Assembly: GCA_964559455.1 (NCBI GenBank) | Contig: CAZLHO010000001.1 | Location: forward strand, 62,001-126,000 | Reading direction: 5' to 3' | Length of the DNA stretch: 64,000 nt | From: CAZLHO01 sp964559455 | Lineage (GTDB): Bacteria; Krumholzibacteriota; Krumholzibacteriia; LZORAL124-64-63 | Program-made: the position numbers and the translations under genes | The notes under the pieces: model-generated | Told to the model about the DNA's origin: nothing | Seen by the model: the letters and a program-made list of their open reading frames with translations, nothing else | Databases searched by the model: none | Shown here: positions 19,441 through 30,559 of the stretch, in pieces | Numbering within the stretch: the first letter of the stretch is position 1 | Layout: each line of letters starts with the position of its first letter

Positions 19441-20387
19441 CGTCCGCGGGGATGCGCCTTGAGGTAGGCCTCGCGCAGGCGGGCCCGCGTGAGGTGCGTG
19501 TAGATCTGGGTCGTGGCCAGGTGCTCGTGCCCGAGCAGTTCCTGCACGATGCGGATGCCGGCGCCGCCGTCCAGCAGGTGCGTGGCGAAGGAATGGCGCA
19601 GCGTATGCGGCGAGACGCCGCGCAGGCCGGCCAGACTTCCCGCGTGTCGGGCCACCATGGCCTGGACGGTGCGCGGGGCGATGCGCCGGCCGCGACGCCC
19701 CGCGAAGACGGGCAGGCCGGCCAGGTCGCCGCCGGCGTTGCCGTCGCGCAGGCGCAGCCAGTCGGCGGGATCGAGGCGGCCCTCCAGGTGGACGGCCAGG
19801 GCCTTCGCCGCGGCGCCGATCAGCGGCAGCTCCCGCTCCTTGTTGCCCTTGCCCCGCACCCGCAGCCGCTCGCCGGGCAGATCCAGGTCGCCCAGGTTCA
19901 GGCCGACCGCCTCGGAGAGGCGCAGGCCCAGGCCGTAGATCATCTCCAGCAGGGCGCGGTCGCGCCGGCCCCGGGGATCGGCCGTGTCGGGCAACCCGAT
20001 CAGGGCCTCGACCATCTCCTCAGAGAGATCCCGGGGCAGCTTCCGCTCCCTGCCGCCCGTGGCGCCCCGCGCCAGGGTCGCCGGCAGGGATGTGACGACC
20101 CCGACCAGCTGCAGGTAACGGAAGAAGGCGCGGATCGCGGCCAGGTGCCGGGCCACCGTGGACTTCGCCCGGCCTTCCCGTCGCAGGGCGGCCAGGTGGT
20201 CGCGCAGTGCCGCGCGCACCGGAACGTCCTCGCGCCAGGCCGCGGGTTCGCGATCGGGATCGGGCAGCCCGGAACGGAGCGCGGACTCGAGGAAGGCGTC
20301 CAGATCGCGCAGGTAGGCGGCCACGGTGCGCGGGCTGCTCCCCTTCTCGATCGCCAGGTGCTGCCGGAAACCCCGGCGGTGGTCCAT
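19437..20387 (-). CDS. xerC: Tyrosine recombinase XerC-like
   Basis: Second Xer recombinase, 316 residues, with a core-binding N-terminal domain and the catalytic residues R156 (GLGLRLSEA), Lys in VRGKGNKER, HTLRHSFATH, GHEHLATT and the Tyr in QIYTHL. Its place in topA-trmFO-xerC-hslV-hslU matches B. subtilis codV and identifies it as XerC. About 40 extra residues lie in and after the N-terminal domain compared with E. coli XerC (residues 38-60). It probably pairs with the XerD-like protein at 9601-10509. Confidence 0.88.
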   Translation of the reverse strand: MDHRRGFRQHLAIEKGSSPRTVAAYLRDLDAFLESALRSGLPDPDREPAAWREDVPVRAALRDHLAALRREGRAKSTVARHLAAIRAFFRYLQLVGVVTSLPATLARGATGGRERKLPRDLSEEMVEALIGLPDTADPRGRRDRALLEMIYGLGLRLSEAVGLNLGDLDLPGERLRVRGKGNKERELPLIGAAAKALAVHLEGRLDPADWLRLRDGNAGGDLAGLPVFAGRRGRRIAPRTVQAMVARHAGSLAGLRGVSPHTLRHSFATHLLDGGAGIRIVQELLGHEHLATTQIYTHLTRARLREAYLKAHPRGR

Positions 20388-20458
20388 GGTTCCCTCCTCG
20401 GACGTGCGGCGAATCTATCACCGACGCGGCGGAGGGGCAAGCCGGGTCGCGCCGGGAT

Positions 20459-21820
20459 TCAGGAAGCGTCGTCCAGAAGGACGCGGACGGCGTCGGCGGC
20501 CAGGAAGGCTTCGGTGGCCAGGCGGCAGCGCTCGCCCAAGGCCAGCTTGCGCTCCCGGCGACCGCGGCGCCCGCGCGGCGGATCGGCCAGCGGGGGGAGA
20601 ATGCCGAAGTTCACGTTCATCGGCGACAGACGGTCGCTGGTCGTGTCGAAGAGGAAACCGTGCAACAGGCTGCCGAGCATCGACTCCGGCGGCCAGTCGG
20701 GCAGCGGGCGGCCCCGGCGCTCGGCGGCCAGCAGCCAGGCGGTGACCAGACCGGAGGCGATGGACTCGACGTAGCCCTCGACACCGGTCATCTGGCCGGC
20801 GAAACGCAGGTGCGGCCGCGCGGGCAGGGCGAAGCGCCGGTCGAGGACGCGCGGGGTGTCCAGATAGAAGTTGCGGTGCAGCTGGCCGTAGCGCACGAAC
20901 TCGGCGCGGGCCAGTCCCGGGATCATCCGGAAGACGCGGCGCTGTTCGCCCTGCCGCAGCCTGGTCTGGAAGCCGACGAGCCCGTAGAGCGCGCCGTCCC
21001 GGCTCTCCTGCCGCAGCTGGACGACGGCGTGGGGCCGGCGCCCGTCGCGCGGGTCGCTCAATCCGACCGGCCGCAGGGGGCCGAAGGCCAGGGTTTCGGG
21101 GCCGGACTCGGCGATCTCCTCGACCGGCTGGCAGGCGGCGAAGAGGGCCGCGCGGTCGAAGTCGGCCACGGGCGTCCGCTCGGCCGCGACCAGAGCCGCC
21201 ACGAAGTCCCGGTAGCCCGCCTCGTCGAAGGGGGCGTTCAGGTAGTCATCGCCGCCGCGTCCGTAGCGGGACGCGCGGAAGAGCACCGTCTCGTCCAGCG
21301 ATTCGCGCAGCACGGTCGGCGCGATGGCGTCGAAGAAATGGAGTCCGTCGCTGCCTGTGGCCCGGGCCAGGTCGGCCTGCAGGTCGGGCGAGGTCAGGGG
21401 GCCGGTGGCGAAGATCCAGTCGACGCCGTCTTCGTCCGGCAGGGCCGCGATCTCTTCGCGCACCACCGTGATCCCGGGGTCGGCCGCCAACAGGGCGCCG
21501 ACGCGCCGCGCGAACTCGTCGCGGTCCACGGCCAGGGCCGAACCGGCGGGCAGCGAGGCCTCGCGGGCGGCCGCGAGCAGCCGGCAGCCCAGCAGGTCCA
21601 GCTCGGTCTTGAGGACGCCGGAGGCGGTGGCGGGGTCGGTGCTCTTCAGGGAGTTGCTGCAGACGATCTCGGCCAGGTCGCCGCCGCGGTGGGCGGGCGT
21701 GCTCGCTCCGGGCCGCATCTCGTGCAGGACGACGGCGAGGCCGAAGCGCGCCAGCTGCAGGGCCGCCTCGCAGCCGGCCAGACCGCCGCCGACGACGTGG
21801 ACGGTTCGGGGACCGGACAC
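20459..21820 (-). CDS. trmFO: Folate-dependent tRNA(m5U54) methyltransferase TrmFO
   Basis: TrmFO uses methylenetetrahydrofolate and FADH2 to make m5U54 in the tRNA T-loop. The 453-residue flavoprotein has an N-terminal FAD motif VVGGGLAGCEAA and the family signature VCSNSLKSTDPATASGVLKTE (near residues 49-69), and later FAGQMTGVEGYVESIASG. The GTG at 21818-21820 has AGGTG 4 nt upstream and sits 11 nt after the topA stop; the open frame upstream is topA shadow. Confidence 0.95.
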   Translation of the reverse strand: MSGPRTVHVVGGGLAGCEAALQLARFGLAVVLHEMRPGASTPAHRGGDLAEIVCSNSLKSTDPATASGVLKTELDLLGCRLLAAAREASLPAGSALAVDRDEFARRVGALLAADPGITVVREEIAALPDEDGVDWIFATGPLTSPDLQADLARATGSDGLHFFDAIAPTVLRESLDETVLFRASRYGRGGDDYLNAPFDEAGYRDFVAALVAAERTPVADFDRAALFAACQPVEEIAESGPETLAFGPLRPVGLSDPRDGRRPHAVVQLRQESRDGALYGLVGFQTRLRQGEQRRVFRMIPGLARAEFVRYGQLHRNFYLDTPRVLDRRFALPARPHLRFAGQMTGVEGYVESIASGLVTAWLLAAERRGRPLPDWPPESMLGSLLHGFLFDTTSDRLSPMNVNFGILPPLADPPRGRRGRRERKLALGERCRLATEAFLAADAVRVLLDDAS

Positions 21821-21831
21821 GGCGCACCTGC

Positions 21832-24057
21832 CTATTCGAGAGCCTCGGCCTTGCAGACCGGACAGACGAGCTGGCGGCCCCGGGACTGGGTGTACTTCTC
21901 GACGACGTAGGGGTTGCCGCAGGCCTCGCAGGCCCGGGCGACCGGACGGTTCCACGACGTGAAGTCGCAGTCGGGGTAGCGGTCGCAGCCGTAGAAGGTG
22001 CGCCCGCGCTTGCTGCGGCGCTCGGTGAGCTGTCCGTCGCAGCCCTCGCGGGGGCAGGCCACGCCGATCGTGATCGGCCGCGTGAACTTGCAGTCCGGGT
22101 AGCCCGAACAGGCCACGAAGCGGCCGAAGCGGCCGCGACGCACCTGCAGCACCTTCCCGCAGTCGGGGCAGTTCTCGTCCAGCTCCTCGAGGTCGCCGGG
22201 CAGGGGCTGCGAGTACTTGCACTCCGGGTAGGTCGGGCAGGAGAGGAACTTGCCGTTGCTCCCCCACTTCTCGACGAGCTTCGACCCGCAGCGCGGGCAG
22301 TCGATGTCCGTCTCGGCCATCAGCGACTTGCGCAGCGCGTCGCGGTCGGCCTCCATCTTCTCGAGCTCCTGGCGGAAGGGCCCGTAGAATTCGCCGATCA
22401 CGTCCTGCCACTGCAGCTCGCCGGATTCGACCCGATCCAGGTCGTCCTCCATATGCGCCGTGAACTCGACGGCGAAGAGATGCGGCAGCGCGCGCCCGAG
22501 CAGGTCCCAGACCTCGCGGCCGAGACGGGTGGGCACGAAGGCGCCCTTCTCGCGCTCGACGTATTTGCGGTCGATCAGCGTGGAGATGATGGCGGCGTAG
22601 GTGCTGGGGCGGCCGATGCCGTGCGACTCCAGCTCGCGCACCAGCGAGGCGTCGCGGTAACGCGGGGGCGGCTGGGTGAAATGCTGCTTGGGGTCGACGT
22701 CGGCCAGCTCCATGGACTCGCCCTCGGCCAGGACGGGCAGCACCGAACTCTCGTCGTCGTCGGCGTCGGGCATGGCGCGCAGGAAGCCGGGCTCGGTGGT
22801 GCGGGAGCCTGTGGCGCGGAAGCGCAGGCCGTCGCCGGCGACGACGACGGTCGTCTGGTCGAAGCGGGCGTCGGGCATCTGGCTGGCGATGGCGCGGCGC
22901 CAGATCAGGTCGTAGAGACGGTAGAGATCCTTCTCCAGCACCGCCTTCACCTTCTCGGGCGTGATGGCGAAGCTGGTCGGACGGACGGCCTCGTGGGCGT
23001 CCTGGGCCTTCTTGGCGCTGCGGTAGCCGCGGCCGCCGGGCACCACCATCTCGGGACCGTAGAGCTGCTCGACGGTCTCCGCGGCCTGCCGCTGGGCGTC
23101 CTGCGACAGCCGCACCGAATCGGTGCGCATGTAGGTGATCAGGCCGACGGGACCCTCGGCGCCGAACTCCACGCCCTCGTAGAGCTGCTGGGCCAGGGTC
23201 ATCGTCTTGCGGGCCGAGAAGCCGCAGCGGCGCGCGGCCTCCTGCTGCAGGGTGCTGGTGATCAGCGGCGGCTTCGGCGAGCGCTTGCGCTCCTTGCGGA
23301 CGATCTCCTCGACCTGGAAGGCGCCGGCGCGCACCCGGGCGGCCACGGCGTGGGCGTCGGCGGCCGCGGTCAGGGTCGTCAGCCCTTCCTTCTTCAACTT
23401 CTCGCCGTCGATCTCGAAGAGGTCGGCGGCCAGGATCTCGCCCGGGGCGTGCCCCTCCCCCTGCGGGCGGAAGATGGCCTGGATCGTCCAGTACTCCTCG
23501 CTCTTGAAGGCCTCGATCTCGGTCTCGCGCTCGCAGACCAGGCGCAGGGCCACGGTCTGCACGCGGCCCGCCGAGAGGCCCTTGAAGAAGAGGGACCAGA
23601 GCTGGGGGCTGACCTGGTAGCCCACCAGGCGGTCCAGGATGCGCCGGGCCTGCTGGGCCTGGACCTTCTGCAGGTCGATGTCGCCGGGGTTCTCGATCGC
23701 CCGCTTGATGGCCGCCTTGGTGATCTCGTTGAAGACGATGCGCTGCAGCGGCTTCTTCGCGGTCGCCAGGTGGTTGGCGATGTGCCAGGCGATCATCTCG
23801 CCCTCGCGGTCGAGGTCGGTCGCCAGCAGCACGCCGTCCGCCTTCTTCGCGGCGCTGAGCAGCTCGGTCAGAACCTTCTTCTTGCCGCGGATGACGGTGT
23901 AGTCCGGGGCGAAGCCGTTGTCGACGTCGACGCCGAGCTTCGTCTTGGGCAGGTCGATGACGTGGCCGACCGAGGCCTTCACCGTGAAGCCCTTGCCGAG
24001 GTACTTCTGGATGGTGCGGGCCTTGGCGGGGCTCTCGACGATCAAAAGCTGGGTCAT
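21832..24057 (-). CDS. topA: DNA topoisomerase I
   Basis: Type IA topoisomerase that relaxes negative supercoils. The 741-residue protein begins LLIVESPAKA (Toprim), has the acidic triad DLDREGE (81-87) and the active-site Tyr309 in GLITYMRTDS. The C-terminus carries four zinc-ribbon units, three of the CPxCG...CxxYPxC form and a last CEACG...CPVC pair, from about residue 595. The ATG has GGGAG upstream. It starts the topA-trmFO-xerC-hslVU run. Confidence 0.97.
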   Translation of the reverse strand: MTQLLIVESPAKARTIQKYLGKGFTVKASVGHVIDLPKTKLGVDVDNGFAPDYTVIRGKKKVLTELLSAAKKADGVLLATDLDREGEMIAWHIANHLATAKKPLQRIVFNEITKAAIKRAIENPGDIDLQKVQAQQARRILDRLVGYQVSPQLWSLFFKGLSAGRVQTVALRLVCERETEIEAFKSEEYWTIQAIFRPQGEGHAPGEILAADLFEIDGEKLKKEGLTTLTAAADAHAVAARVRAGAFQVEEIVRKERKRSPKPPLITSTLQQEAARRCGFSARKTMTLAQQLYEGVEFGAEGPVGLITYMRTDSVRLSQDAQRQAAETVEQLYGPEMVVPGGRGYRSAKKAQDAHEAVRPTSFAITPEKVKAVLEKDLYRLYDLIWRRAIASQMPDARFDQTTVVVAGDGLRFRATGSRTTEPGFLRAMPDADDDESSVLPVLAEGESMELADVDPKQHFTQPPPRYRDASLVRELESHGIGRPSTYAAIISTLIDRKYVEREKGAFVPTRLGREVWDLLGRALPHLFAVEFTAHMEDDLDRVESGELQWQDVIGEFYGPFRQELEKMEADRDALRKSLMAETDIDCPRCGSKLVEKWGSNGKFLSCPTYPECKYSQPLPGDLEELDENCPDCGKVLQVRRGRFGRFVACSGYPDCKFTRPITIGVACPREGCDGQLTERRSKRGRTFYGCDRYPDCDFTSWNRPVARACEACGNPYVVEKYTQSRGRQLVCPVCKAEALE

Positions 24058-24130
24058 GACGGTCTCCCGCGGCCGGTGGGGCGACGCGCCGCCGCCGTTT
24101 CGGCCGACCTGGGCTCCATGGGGAACGAGA

Positions 24131-24487
24131 TCAATGCGCGCGCTCGCCCTCGTCCGAGGTGTAGAACACCGGATCCTGGTCCGGCCAGCTCAGGACGAGC
24201 CGATCGATGAGCGCCGCCAGGAATTCGCGATCGAGGGGCGCGGACAGGGACAGCGCCGCATACTGGATGACGAGCTCCATCTGCTGCGGCGTGATCTCCC
24301 GGCGGCGGCTGAGCTCCAGCAGGTAGCCGCGGGCGGCCGGGGTCAGGATCTCCTGCTCCGCGGCGTCGAAGAGACGATGACCGCCGCAGACGGGTTCGCC
24401 GGCGTACCTCATGACGAGGTCGCCGAATCCCGCGTCGTGCAGCAGGTCGACCAGCAGGGGCGACAGCTTGTCCCGCGCTTGGCTCAC
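24131..24487 (-). CDS. smg: Smg/DUF494-family protein, divergent
   Basis: This is a small acidic protein of 118 residues. The second half, LTPAARGYLLELSRRREITPQQMELVI, resembles the DUF494/Smg pattern in which a [TE]xxRGFLLxLExxG segment is followed by a short helix and a final hydrophobic helix. smg lies next to topA in E. coli, which supports the assignment, but the N-terminal half is not recognisable and the molecular role of Smg is not established. The GTG start (24485-24487) has GAGAGGA upstream. It is 73 nt before topA. Confidence 0.55.
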   Translation of the reverse strand: MSQARDKLSPLLVDLLHDAGFGDLVMRYAGEPVCGGHRLFDAAEQEILTPAARGYLLELSRRREITPQQMELVIQYAALSLSAPLDREFLAALIDRLVLSWPDQDPVFYTSDEGERAH

Positions 24488-24518
24488 GTCTCGTTCCTCT
24501 CCCGGTTATGAGCGAGGT

Positions 24519-24547
24519 ACGGTAGCATGAGGGGCCCCGGGGCGCAA
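24519..24547 (-). promoter_or_regulatory. Weak candidate promoter for smg-topA
   Basis: On the minus strand TTGCGC (24542-24547), 17 nt and TACCGT (24519-24524) could serve as -35 and -10 in the 70-bp gap after secA. Both boxes match only half of the consensus, so this is tentative. Confidence 0.25.
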
Positions 24548-24557
24548 GTTCGCCCCC

Positions 24558-27581
<3,024 letters not shown>

Positions 27582-27603
27582 TGTCAGCCTCGCGGGGGAC
27601 GGA

Positions 27604-28284
27604 TCAGCAGACCCACCTCAGGAAGATCATGATCACGCCCGCGGTGACGGGCGGGATGGTCAGGTTGTCCCAGCGACCGGGGGTCCACCGCTCCATGATC
27701 GCGGCGGCGGCGGCGCCGGGGACGACGAGTTCGGGGCGCGGTCCCATGGTGATGACGATCATCAGGGCCGAGACGAAGAAGCAGGCCAGCGAACCGGCCA
27801 CTGTCTTGCGGCCGCGCTTGGCGACCACGGGCACGCGGGTGGGCTGCCCGGCCTCCAGGCCCAGCTGCTGGCGGGTGCGCGACATGGCCTGGCCGACGAC
27901 CGCGGCGGCCGAGTCGCCCCAGGCCAGGCAGAGGATGCCCGCGGCGGCGGGACCGGCGTCGAAGAGCAGCGAGGTCGCCGTGGCGCCGATCATCATCACC
28001 GAAGCGCCGCTCAGCTGGTAGCGCTCTTCCCTGCGAAAGATAAGCGGAAAAGTGCGGTAGGCCCACAGGGCCCAGCGTTTCAGGCGCAGCCGGGCCATGT
28101 CGATGGCCATGACCAGGAGCGCGGCGACCGCCAGGCCGGCGGTGGCGATGGGATCGCTCATGTAGAAGGCCCACACCGCCAGCACGGTCGAAGAGACGTG
28201 CACGCCCTTGCGGCCCCACTCGACGCTTTCGCGCCAGGAGAGGGATGTCGCGGCGGGGGGAGTCTTCGCGGTTTCGCTCTTCAT
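27604..28284 (-). CDS. Predicted CTP-dependent lipid kinase (dolichol/phytol/diacylglycerol kinase-like membrane protein)
   Basis: A polytopic membrane protein of 226 residues with about six hydrophobic segments. It shows the pattern of the SEC59/DGK1/VTE5 superfamily: EWGRKGVHV near the N-terminus, YQLSGASVMMIGATATSLLF, AWGDSAAAVVGQ and KRGRKTVAGSLACF (GD-x2-AA-x2-G and K[ST]-x2-GS). Relatives phosphorylate dolichol, phytol or diacylglycerol using CTP; the substrate here is unknown. The start ATG 28282-28284 has no clear Shine-Dalgarno; the open frame to 28395 is probably shadow of the upstream gene. It lies between a lytic transglycosylase and secA. Confidence 0.7.
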   Translation of the reverse strand: MKSETAKTPPAATSLSWRESVEWGRKGVHVSSTVLAVWAFYMSDPIATAGLAVAALLVMAIDMARLRLKRWALWAYRTFPLIFRREERYQLSGASVMMIGATATSLLFDAGPAAAGILCLAWGDSAAAVVGQAMSRTRQQLGLEAGQPTRVPVVAKRGRKTVAGSLACFFVSALMIVITMGPRPELVVPGAAAAAIMERWTPGRWDNLTIPPVTAGVIMIFLRWVC

Positions 28285-28321
28285 GCGCGCGGTCGATGCG
28301 ACACGACGAGATCCCGTCGGT

Positions 28322-30559
28322 TCAGGGTGTTCCGGCCCCGCGGCCGCAGTCCACGGGATGGCCAATAAGTATCCATCGGTACACCTGTCGGTCAATCAAA
28401 ACCTTCTCGACGTAGCGCCGGGTCTCGTCGTAGCCGATCCAGGCCAGGAAGATCGCCCGCGCCGCGGCGCCGCCCAACTGGGCGTCCCAGCGCGCGACGG
28501 CGCCCGGTCCGGCGTTGTAGGCCGCGGTCGCGCGATAGGGATCGCCGTCGTAGCGGCGAGCGTTCCCGGCCAGCAGGCCCGCGCCCTTGGCCACCGCCAC
28601 GGCCGGGGTCCGCCAGGGCACGCGGCCGTCGCGGAAGTCGGTCGCGGCGTAATGGAAGGGCATGACCTGCAGCCAGCCCAGGGCGCCGGCGCGAGACCGC
28701 ACCGAGGAATCGAAAAGGGATTCGTTGCGGGCCACAGCCAGCAGCCAGGCGGCCTCGACTTCCCCCGCGGCCCTCGCGACCGCCGGTTCGGCGGGGACCG
28801 GATAGTAGAGATGGAGACGGTCGGCGGCGGCGAGGCCGGGCGTGGGCGTGACGGCGATGACGGCCACCTGGCCGCGAGGGTCATCCACGGCCAGGCAGAG
28901 ACCGTAGAGCGCGTGACGCCGCACGCGCTCGGAAGGGTCGTCCACCCGAACGCCGGCCAGCAGGCTGGGGACGGGGCTGGCGGCTGCCGCCGCCTTCCCG
29001 CCGGCCAGGCGCTCGAGGTCGCGGGTCAGGGCCCATTCCAGCAGCAGGTCGCGATCGGGGCTCGCGTGCAGCCAGGTGCCGACCGCCGCGCAGGACAGGG
29101 CGAAGCGGGCGTTGGCGGTGGCCGCGCGCCGGGCGCCGTCGACGGCGGCGAGGTAGGCCAGATCGGAAGATCGCAGGCCCTCCCCCGGCAGGGTCCGGCC
29201 CCAGGCCAGCCAGGAACGCCAAGCGTGATCGCGCGCGACCCGGAACGCAGCCCGCGACTCCGGCGACGGCTTCAGGTCGGGCGCCAGTCCGGCCCGGACC
29301 AGGTCGGCGGCTCGTTCCAGCTCCGTGCCGTCGCACGGGACCGACGGCCCGTCGAGGGCGCCTGTACGCCGGTTCCAGACAGTCGATTCCGCCGCCGGCA
29401 GACCGCCCTCGACCACGGAATCCAGACGGGAAACCAGGTCGTCGCGGCCCAGGGCGCGCGCCTGCGCCACGCCGCGCAGGGCTTCCTCCGCGAAGAGGCG
29501 AGCCAGGTCGTCCCGGCCCTCGCTGCGAGCCAAGGCGAAACCTTCGGCGATCCTCCCTGCGCCGCGGGAGAAATCCTTCGCGGTGAAGGCGTCGTCCGCA
29601 TCGCGACGCAGGAGGTAGGCCCGGCTCTCGGCGTTCAATCCCGGCGAGGCCAGCAGTCGAGCCGTCGCGGCGGCGTCCGACGCGGCTCGTCGCCGGGCCC
29701 GGACCCAGAGCCGCTGATAGAGGGGATCATCGGGCGGAGCGGCGGCGCGCCAGGCGGCGTAGGCGTCATTGCGAGGCCAGATCGCCGCCAGGGCCGCCCC
29801 CGCCTCGGGGTCGTCCACCGGAACGGCCGGAGCGGGCCACGGGTGGGTGGACAGCAGCCAGCGCAGGTGGGCTTCGGGCGGCGCAGGCAGGTCGGCGCCC
29901 CCGGACGCCGCCCGCCGAAGACGCATCCCGGCGAGAGCATCGCCAGGCCCCAGGGCCAGCAGTTCGGGCCACCAGACAGCTTCGGCCTCCCTTCCCGGAA
30001 GCGGAAGCAGGTCCCGCCGCAACCTGCGCACCAGGGCCCGGGCCGGGTGGGGATCGTGAAGGGCGAGCGAATCCGCGACGGCATACGCCAAGGACGCCCT
30101 GGTGTATTCACTTTGCTGAATTGCTCTTAGATAGTTGCGCTCAACCAGATCCTCAAGGTGCCAGGTGACCGTCGGATCCGCTGGAGCCGGGGCTCGATCC
30201 GTGAGCAATTCACGGTAGCGACGCTCCCGGGCGTCCATCCACCGTCGGGCCGCGTCGCGATCTCCGAGCGCCGGGGCGACGAGCCGCCAGGTCGCCAGAT
30301 TGTCCCAGCGTCGGCGGCGGCCCTCGAAATAGGCCCGGGCCGCCTCCGCCCAGGCCGGATCGAGGGTGGTCGGGTCCAGGATTTCCTCGCGGAGGCCTGC
30401 GATTTCCGGAACCGCCGCCGAGGGATCGGCGAAGGCGCCGGACCGCAGGCGCTCCAGGAAGGGGTCCACGACCGGACCGGCCTGCACTGTGCGAACCGGC
30501 GGCAATGAGATCAGCAGGATTAGGAAGGAAAGAAATGCGAGGCTCCGTCCTCGACTCAT
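28322..30559 (-). CDS. Secreted lytic transglycosylase (SLT domain)
   Basis: A 745-residue exported protein with signal peptide FLSFLILLISLPPVRTVQA, a long alpha-helical region and a C-terminal SLT domain like Slt70. The domain has the catalytic E613 in VARNESLFDSSV, then ALGWLQVMP and AAYNAGPGAV. Such enzymes cleave the MurNAc-GlcNAc bond with anhydro-ring formation. The start codon ATG 30557-30559 overlaps the stop of the upstream M6 peptidase gene (ATGA). The family often matches as 'transglycosylase SLT domain-containing protein'. Confidence 0.85.
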   Translation of the reverse strand: MSRGRSLAFLSFLILLISLPPVRTVQAGPVVDPFLERLRSGAFADPSAAVPEIAGLREEILDPTTLDPAWAEAARAYFEGRRRRWDNLATWRLVAPALGDRDAARRWMDARERRYRELLTDRAPAPADPTVTWHLEDLVERNYLRAIQQSEYTRASLAYAVADSLALHDPHPARALVRRLRRDLLPLPGREAEAVWWPELLALGPGDALAGMRLRRAASGGADLPAPPEAHLRWLLSTHPWPAPAVPVDDPEAGAALAAIWPRNDAYAAWRAAAPPDDPLYQRLWVRARRRAASDAAATARLLASPGLNAESRAYLLRRDADDAFTAKDFSRGAGRIAEGFALARSEGRDDLARLFAEEALRGVAQARALGRDDLVSRLDSVVEGGLPAAESTVWNRRTGALDGPSVPCDGTELERAADLVRAGLAPDLKPSPESRAAFRVARDHAWRSWLAWGRTLPGEGLRSSDLAYLAAVDGARRAATANARFALSCAAVGTWLHASPDRDLLLEWALTRDLERLAGGKAAAAASPVPSLLAGVRVDDPSERVRRHALYGLCLAVDDPRGQVAVIAVTPTPGLAAADRLHLYYPVPAEPAVARAAGEVEAAWLLAVARNESLFDSSVRSRAGALGWLQVMPFHYAATDFRDGRVPWRTPAVAVAKGAGLLAGNARRYDGDPYRATAAYNAGPGAVARWDAQLGGAAARAIFLAWIGYDETRRYVEKVLIDRQVYRWILIGHPVDCGRGAGTP

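Noticed and set aside
24533..24557. Terminator after secA
   Set aside because: A 6-bp GGGGCG/CGCCCC stem can be drawn but it has no U-run and is expected by chance in such GC-rich sequence.
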